Assembly (NCBI GenBank): GCA_032158295.1
Contig: CM063260.1
Coordinates: 7,201,501 to 7,265,500 of the forward strand
Length of the DNA stretch: 64,000 nucleotides
Direction: 5' to 3'
Source: Pycnopodia helianthoides
Lineage: Eukaryota; Echinodermata; Asteroidea; Forcipulatida; Asteriidae
The translations under genes and the position numbers were made by a program. Positions within the stretch are counted from its first letter, which is position 1. Every line of letters begins with the position of its first letter. Below the pieces are notes generated by a model, which ran no database searches, had not been told where the DNA came from, and saw only the letters and a program-made list of their open reading frames with translations. Shown here piece after piece: positions 1-9,100 of this stretch.

Positions 1-38
1 CTCTTCATACTAACTTCTTGATGCTTTTTGGTCGTCAG

Positions 39-120
39 GATTGCAAGTCGAAGTAGATGCCGCCAACACCCAGAGGCGAACAGTAACAGCAGAATCAGCT
101 CAGTTTAAAGAGTTACTCAA
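39..120 (+). CDS. Coiled-coil gene, first visible exon
   Basis: Acceptor TCGTCAG precedes position 39 and donor GTAAGT follows 120. The exon begins with two bases of a split codon and reads LQVEVDAANTQRRTVTAES and onward, ending with two bases that join exon 2 to make Lys. It is helical and polar, like the following exons. Confidence 0.75.
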
Positions 121-3100
121 GTAAGTATGGTTATAAATGCATCATCTTAATAAGCACCAACAGCATTCTAATGCTGATTGAAAATTGATCCATAAAAATT
201 ACCATTCAGTTTCCCCCTTGGTTAAACTACTTGATATAAAACAAAAAAATCACTACCCCTTAAGGTGAGATCCCTTTGCAATGCTGTTTCCAGGTTGTAT
301 CGTAAACTGGGCGTGAGCCCTGTCTACAGTTGTAGGACTTCTGACTAGCGCCCCGAACAAAGATACTGCAAAATATAATAGGGAGACTGCCAACATTGGG
401 CTAGATAGCTCAGTTGGTAGAGCACTGGCATGTAAATCCAGAGGTCGCAGGTTCAAACCCCACTCTTGGCCAAATTGCATAGAGCTGCTTAAGCAGCATA
501 TGTCGCTGAATGATGTTCTGCTAACCAAAGTAAGCAGGATACCAGTCACAATGGTACATGTGCTATGGTATTTTGGCTGGTAACCTCATTCTGGTAAGCA
601 TCATTTTATTGTGCTTGGTTCCTTGTTGTGCTTAAGCTGCTCTGTGAAATTGGGTCGTGGTCAATTCTTCTTGGTTCATCCCAAAAAGATTTCTAATGAG
701 TTAGATTTATAGCTTCTTGTCACTCAAGGAGCTCGGTAGTCAGTGAAGACAAGTTTTGACGGTGAGCGGTGTTGTGTGCATTCATACAAGTACTTATAGT
801 ACTCAAAGACTTATAGACGGTTTCAAACAGAAATGTCTCTCTGTATTTTTTACTGGTAGGAACTTTTTAATTAGTGAACTTTCAGATTGCTACTAAACAG
901 TTCTTGCTTTGTCTATATTCCTGGCCATCTTTATTCCAGCCATCTTGTAAATTTCTTCCACTCAATTCAAACCAATGTAACCAAACTGAGGCTGGAAGGG
1001 AAAATAGTCTGACGCCTTTCTATAAGATTGAGATTTAAAACCACCAGTATCATTGTGTATACAGGGAATCTGACAAAAATGGCTGCAGTGTGATAAAGGT
1101 CTATTCACTTTAAAGAGTGGGAAGTAGCTTTAGTCAACTTATTGCCACTTGCGACTCATCCCTTCTCAATAGTTGGACCTCTAGTTACTGCCATGATTTC
1201 CCCCGTGTGCAACAGCAATAATGAATAGGGCTTTCCTTGATATTAATACAAGGCTAGACTCTTAGTTGTCAGTCTGGTTGTGGACCACAGCTTTGGCTTA
1301 GGCTCTGGCTTGAGATACGTCAATTATTTTGAAAATGTACACTTTCGGTATGGACTTACAACAGGTGGACAGTGCCAAATCCAGTGCCAAAGCCCAAGTC
1401 AGGGTTTCCAAAATGGCCTGTGGCCATGTCTGAATTGGCAGTTATGGCTACGGATATGGCTAGATTTCCGTGTCATCATGTGTTTAAGTATAGGACGTCC
1501 TTAGCAACACCCTTAGCAACAGTCGTAACCGTAGCTGTAGTTGTCAATTCGGATCAGCCTATATTATTGTTAAGAACAGGTGGCACTCGTCCATTATAAA
1601 GAACTTCTGTTGCTATGTCTCAAGCAAACTATAGAGGGCGCTGTAACTATTATAACTTTATAAGCATTGAGCTTTGAGATTGAAGGTAATTCATTTGTTT
1701 GGGGGTTGCTCTTCTTTAAGAGTTAATTTTGTTTGTAATTATTTTTAACGAAGGAGTAAAAGTCATGAGGTTGAGGAGCTTGAGATCCAGCATCGTAAAC
1801 GAGAACAGATCACTGAGCAACTTTCATCCAAACTACAACACGAACTGAAACAGAAGAGCATGGAGCTACAGGTTAGTACACTTGAACTTCATAAAAGTTA
1901 TGAAAGATATTATTATTATTAGGTTTTACTCATACACGTATGTGTGTTAGGCTCTGTAAACTCAGTCCTGTGAACAAAATCAGCGGGCATATCACTCAGA
2001 TGGGATTCGAACCCACAACCTTTGCCATTCTAAAGCACATATCTTACCACTAGACCACCGAGATTGCCCGATAGCTAGAGGCAGTTTGAATCATTAATTT
2101 TAGCAGCGGGTACTGCAACGATTTAACAGGTGATAAATTTGCATCAGGGATAAAGAATATTGTTTGGTTTTACCCATACACTGATGTGTGTTAAGCACTG
2201 TATACTCAGTACTTTCCTGAGTCCTGTGAAAAAAATCCACAGGCATACATGTATTACTCTGCAGATTTAACATCTAGTAAATTATTATTATTATTATCAT
2301 ATCTTTCTGGTCTTGAAACCTTGGAACCCTCAAAAGCAACTAGCACTGTGATCCATAGGCCAGAAGATATCTGTATTGAGAAGATGATGAAGGAAGAATG
2401 ATGTGGGAGGAAAACCTCAACAGGCAGGCATGCAATTTTTCCTAGGATCAGCTGAGTTCCTCTTTTTTATTCTCAGTTTTACCATTCAAAATTGAAAAAT
2501 ACTGTACAAAATCATTGAAATTTTGTTATTTCATCTTTTTGGGTGAAGTTACAGTTGCATGCCTGAACAGGGGAAAACTCACAGAACCCAGTATGGATGG
2601 GCACGTGTATCCCGACCCCTGGATCAGTGCACCAAGCAACACCAACAATAAGTAATGCAGCTATTCTAATGGTGGCAGTTTGTATATGATGGATTTCGAT
2701 GTATTATACTTTTGTTGGAGCGTAATTGATCAGTCTGTTATTTGATTGGTCCAGGTTGCGTTGTCGGATTATCGTAAGCTAGAACAGCGAATCAAAGAAA
2801 AGGATAGAGGGGAAGAAGAGATACAGAGACAAGCCACATTATCCCTGGATGAGAAAGAGCAGATACGAGGGGCCTTGATGCGGGCCCAGGAAGAATGCAA
2901 TGCACTCAAATCAGAACGGTGAGTACTACTTGTTCAATCAGAAGTCCAGTGTCAGACTTGAATCAGACCGAGTTATATTTTCAAGTCAAGTCATAATTTC
3001 AACGACTCACAAAATTTGGACTCAAGCTCTTGTGTTTCTGATCAGCAGAGTGTGGGTTCGTGTCCTGGTGGTGACACAAGTGTCCTTAAGCAAAACACTT

Positions 3101-6100
3101 AACCATTATTGCTTCGCCCTTTGGATGGAACATAAAGCTGTAGGTCCTGTGTGTTCTGTAATGCCATAAAAAAAAAACAGTGCACTTATCATAAAGAGGG
3201 GTTTGCCTCAGTATTCCTGGTTTAATTGGCAGAATATTGCACCACAGCACCGTATGTGTAAACCATTACATGGTGCTATGTAAAGAAAAAAGGTCTCATA
3301 TTTCAAATTGTAGCTCCATATACCTTGCAGCATAAATTGTATAATAATGTTGGAGCACCATGAGCATCACTGAGTGACGGATTGGAGCATTCACTATTAT
3401 TATCATTGTAGTTGTTCTCAAAGACTCAGGAGACTTTGTATAAATAGAATTTTAAAAGAACATTTGATTTCATTGAAAATTGTAGTCTTCGTTCAAGTTT
3501 TTTTAAATATTTTTTGTTACGAGCGCGACTTCCACAATCTATTGGACTGTTGGCTGAATTTAAATATCTCAATCTGTCTCTGTCTTTGATTTCACCTGTC
3601 ACATTGTAGGGATCTAATGATTTCATCTCATCAAAATCGTATCGAGCAACTCAGAGAGAGCTTCAAGCAGAAACTCATTGATGCTGAGAAATGGCCGTCA
3701 AAGGTTAGACATGTACTCACACTCTCACTTCACTCTCACAAACATGTACATGTTTACGTTACATACACTCTGTGGACATTCCTTTGTTATCCTGTACATG
3801 CACTCTGTGGACATTCCTTTGTTATCCTGTACATACACTCTGTGGACATGCCTTTATTATCCTGTACAAACACTATGTTGACATTCCTTTATTATCCTGT
3901 ACAAACACTCTGTGGACATTCCTTTATTATCCTGTACAAACACTCTGTTGACATTCCTTTGTTATCGTGTACATACACTCTGTGGACATTCCTTTATTAT
4001 CCTGTACATACACTCTGTGGACATTCCTTTGTTATCCTGTACAAACACTCTGTGGACATTCCTTTATTATCCTGTACAAACACTCTGTGGACATTCCTTT
4101 ATTATCCTGTACAAACACTCTGTTGACATTCCTTTGTTATCGTGTACATACACTCTGTGGACATTCCTTTATTATCCTGTACATACACTCTGTGGACATT
4201 TCTTTGTCATCCTGTACATACACTCTACGGACATTCCTTTATTATCCTGTACATACACTATGTGGACATTCCTTTATTATCCTGTACATACACTATGTGG
4301 ACATTCCTTTGTTATCCTGTACATACACTCTGTGGACATTCATTTATTATCCTGTGCATTCACTCTGTGGACATTCATTTATTATCCTGTACATACACTC
4401 TGTGGACATTCCTTTATTATTATGTACATACACTCTGTGGACATTCCTTTATTATCCTGTACAAACACTCTGTGGACATTCCTTATTATTCTATACAAAC
4501 ACTCTGTGGACATTCCTTTATTATCCTGTACATACACTCTGTGGACATTCCTTTATTATCCTGTACATACACTCTGTGGACATTCATTTATTATCCTGTA
4601 CATACACTCTTATATCCTTTATTATCCTGTAATTTAGGGGGAAAAAGAATTTTTTTTAAACCATTCTCATTTTCATCAGAAGTTGTTGTGAGAAGTGAAT
4701 TTTTCGAGGCACTCCTTTCAATATTCTACACACACACATGATATTCTTCCTACTTAAGTCTGATTTCCTATTAGTCTGCCCGTGGAAAAACAGAAAAACT
4801 GTGATTAAATATCCTAAAAGTCAGTTAAAGCCTACACCATGTGTACATGTTGGTCAGCCCTTGTACTCAATCAAATTTTCCTACTTTTTTCCAAGAACCA
4901 AATATCATACCTGGTTACCAATTTTCAATTACCACAAATAACAAAATGCGGAAAAAGCAGATTTTCTAATTTGTGAAGACATTGTGGGGATGGTAGTAAG
5001 ACGACAGAATGTTTCCAAATCCTGCAAAGTATGTTCATCTGTTTAGGGCCTACACTGTGGGCTTTTTCCAAACCGCAGCTTAGGCTCCGTCACCAGCTCT
5101 GGGCTCCTTTGATGTTGAAGCACTGTGCAAAATGAACACTGCTACAAAATTGATGACAGACGAAGCCCAAGCCGGAGCCAAAGGTCCCTGTGCGTCTAAT
5201 TGCTAGCTCGCCCACACACATACTCCACTACGATAGACAGTCTGTTGCCCAGATCTCTTTCGACCATATTGCCCAACCTTACAGAAGTTTATTTCAGTCG
5301 CCATAATTTTGTCAAAATTTCCCATTTTTACGTGTAGATGGATGAGACCTTACAGAATGAAAGGACCAGACATTCTCAACAGCTGCAAGAATTGGAGGAG
5401 AAAATGAAAGAAGCTTTCAGAATTGTAAGAATGTTTTAAAATATTAAGAATAAACTGGGTAGTGTTTATCCTGAATGGGTTTTCATTTGTGGTATACCAA
5501 ATGGGGTTTTAAGTGTTTTGGTTTATTCTGAGGATGGGATTGCAGAGTTGTAGTTTTTTATTAAATTGTTTAATGAGTAGACTCTGATGCCACGTGCTGC
5601 TAATAGGTTCCCCTGGAGATAATCTAAGCATCAAGTTGTTATTTCCCTTAAGGTGATCCCTGTAGTGCTGCTTCCCATATTGTATCATAAACTTTTGTGT
5701 GATCCCTGGTTATACGGCAGTTTAATGTTGAATAGCTTCTGATGGCACCTCCGCAATTTGTTGTGATATCAGTTTGTGCTCTTGTCTATTGCCATTTTTA
5801 TTGCTTTCTTTTTCCTAATTCGTAACCTTGTTTTGTTTTCTGATGAAGGAATTAGATATCGAGAAACAAAAACACCAGGAGTTAACAGAAAGATACAAGA
5901 CAGAGTTTCAGGAGAAAGAGTCAAAGGTATGGCTGGATGGCCCATTCAAATAACTGATCAATTAAGCTCCACCCATTTATGCTTTGCCCAACTAGGTCTG
6001 CTTGCAAAACATCCACCAGAAATGTGACTTAATTTGGGGGTTAAACAAAGAAAATTGACTAGATCAAGATTTGAACCTGTATCATCCACATTAACATTGA

Positions 6101-9100
6101 TCTGGCACGTTAATATTGCCGGTTAACGTTAATCTGGAGGTTGCAGGTTCAAATCCCTCTCTACTCAGTTTTTCTTTGTTAAACTCAAAAACTATTTAAA
6201 TTGACCTAGCCGATTTTCCTTGTGGTTTACTACTTGAAAAATGTGACTTGCTAAAATAGGGAGACCGCCAACATAGGGCAAGATAGCTCAGTTGGTAGAG
6301 TATCTCGGCACATTAATCTGGAGGTCATTGGATCAATTCCCGCTCTTGTCAATTTTTCTTTGTTCATCCTCAAATTATTTAGAATTTACCCACTCAGTTT
6401 CCCTTGTGGTTTATTACTTGATATTTGTTAAAATCTCATTACAAAATATAAACTAATATAAAAACTTACAAACTTGACATAAATCTGCTGTAAATGAAAA
6501 AAATATTAACGACCTGACATTCCGACCCTAGGATGGTCTTTCTTAGAGTCTTCTTTGACGTCTAGCCATTAAAAACATTTTGTTTTTAAAAACTTGATAC
6601 CAGTACCAAATATACTGGGAATTTGATGTTCGTCAGAATCACTGCCATACTCTAGAAAATGAGTCCTCAACATTTGATTTGCCAGTTTGCCAAATCAAAA
6701 TAAGAACAAGAGCATGCATAAAATCCCTGACTAAACATTCACCTTTAGCCCTGCCCCCCTAACCCCCAGTAAGTCTTAGGCTAGGGACCCTCTTCAGGCC
6801 TTCTACTTCATGGAGGCTACAGAGGAAACTTCCTTCATGCCCCTGGTCATTGCATTGGTGCCCCTTGCAGTGCTCCAGTACAAATGCAAAGGATCAGCTG
6901 CCTTGCCCTTACAAGAGCCAAGGTTCAGTTGTGCCTTTTGAATCCTCAAAGTACTCCACTCTATTTTTAACTCAACACCCAAATGTTTGATTAGAATGAT
7001 ATACTTTGCCAAATGAAAGCAATTTTGTTTGGCTTGGCCCTGCAGTCGCATGCCCTATAAAGTCAAATGACTTCCTGAATAGCTTTGGTAACTACATGTT
7101 TCCCAATTCTTTAAACATTAGTTTAAAGCAGAGATGCGAAGTCTGACGATGAGAAACAAGTCGGAGCTCAGTCAGGTAGAGAAGCAGATGTCATCACTCA
7201 AGACGCAAGCATCGACCGGAGAGGAATCTCTGAAAAGGGAAGTGCAGGGGTTGAAATCAGTCATTGGAGATCTGGAAAACAGACTGGGTGAGTAAGTAAC
7301 GGATGATGGCTCAGGCCTGTGGTGTGTTTTTTAAGCAGATCTGTCTTTGCCTTTAACCTTTTTTGATGGTCCATTTTCAAGGAAAGAAAGGCACAAGCCT
7401 GTCTAGTTTTATGACTTTGATGCATACTCTTCAAGTATTTTAACCAATGAAATGGGGGACTTAGGAACACTAGGTGGCAGCAGACTTACCAGGTCAATGT
7501 CCATTGTGTACGTAGTTCTGAGCATGCGCAGATTTCCGAGAACAATGGATTTACCTGGTAAGTCTGCTGCCACCTAGCGTCACCAAAAGTCTCCTATTGT
7601 TTGCGATACCCACCGCTAATTAGAAAAATTGGTCGTTGTCAGTGGTCTAGCGGTTAAGGCCCTTTTCGAAACCACGCCTTGGGCTCTGGCTCTGGCATCA
7701 TCCGCCTGTTCAAAGTCCCGAACCAAAAGTGTGCATTTTCAAAATTACTGACAGATCCAAAGCAAGAGCCTAAGCCCAAGCTGTGGTTTCAGAAAGAGCC
7801 TAGGACTCGAGGGATTAAGCTCTAGACTGGAGACAGTCGTGGGTTGGAATCCCATCCAAGCTGCTGGTGAATTTGTCTTCCCCAGTAGGATTTAGAAAGC
7901 ATGGAGTAAACAGTGCTTCAGCATACGTCAGTGTTCGGCAAAAACCATATTTAGTCAAATATTTGTTAACTACACAAAGACTGAGGTTTGATACGTTCTG
8001 TGTATACCCTTACACCAAGGGTAAAAATTGTATGAAGCTTTTTAGTATGAGTAGCGTAATAGATGTAATAGTTGCATCATGGATAAAGAATATTATTTCA
8101 TTTTTACCCTACACCACTGTGTGATAAGCACTGTATACTCAGTACTTTCCCAAGTCCTGCAGAAAAAAAACAAAAATCCACAGGCATACTACGCAGAGTG
8201 GAATCGAGCCCACAACCCTGCCATTACATCTCAGGCCTGGAATTTCATCTTTGAGAGGGCAAAGCCAGTTTCATTTTGCAAAAGGCAGTTCCATTGTAAA
8301 ATCTAAAGGTCCATGGGAAACTTTTGAAGGGGCACCAAGGCCAAGACCTATGGCAACAGAGCCCATGGCCTCTGTGGAATCCGTGTAATTCCAGGCCTGA
8401 CATCTATTTAAAAAAACAAGACTTGGCTTTGACAGCAAATGTCTAAATAAATGAGCCTTGTTCTGATTGGTTTTCTAGGTAAGGCAGGCACAGAGAATGA
8501 CGACAAGCCAGGAACTTGAGAGCTGAATTGAGAGAAGCAGAGCAAGACCTGATTGCCACACAGGAAGAGACTAAAGCAGTCAAAGACAAACTTACTCAGT
8601 CAAAAGAAGAGGTGAATATTCAGGATCAAATGTTCTCGCTTCAACACTACTCTAATCCCTGCACACTCCCAAATCTGTCAAAATGACGTAGTGGTTCGAA
8701 TCCCGCCAGGGGCAATAATGTGGATTGGGTTTTCAGTCCCTATATAATGCATGGTTTTTCCTGGAATAACTCTCTGGGGTTTTCTTCTCACATCTAGAAC
8801 TGAAACCTCTTTCTTAGTCTTCTCTCCATGAGGATACTTGGTTAGTATAGACCATGTTACAATTGTTTACAGAGTGACCTCGTACATTATAATGCTATTC
8901 CTGACGGGCAAGATGCTACACAGGCTCAATGGGAAAATTTATATTTGGTATCATAATTTTCACATAAATTCAAAATTTACAAAAGCAACAGCTGTACAGC
9001 TTTTGAGATGTCCCCCCTTTCTTCATATCAAAAGTTGAGGAAAATCAGACAGTGTGATCTCCATAAAACATAAGATTTGTTGTATTCTACCATTGAGCTG

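Noticed and set aside
400..472. Possible tRNA gene
   Set aside because: Acceptor and T stems pair poorly and the same block with the same flanks recurs at least five more times, so it is the head of a SINE. The same applies near 6290, 24300, 26950, 54700 and 55080.
3617..4741. Four long overlapping plus-strand open frames that look like a repeat protein
   Set aside because: They are the three frames of one 35-bp minisatellite without stops; the same peptide words (CGHSF, DIPLLS, TLWTF) cycle because the unit is not a multiple of three. Only the first 29 codons belong to a real exon.
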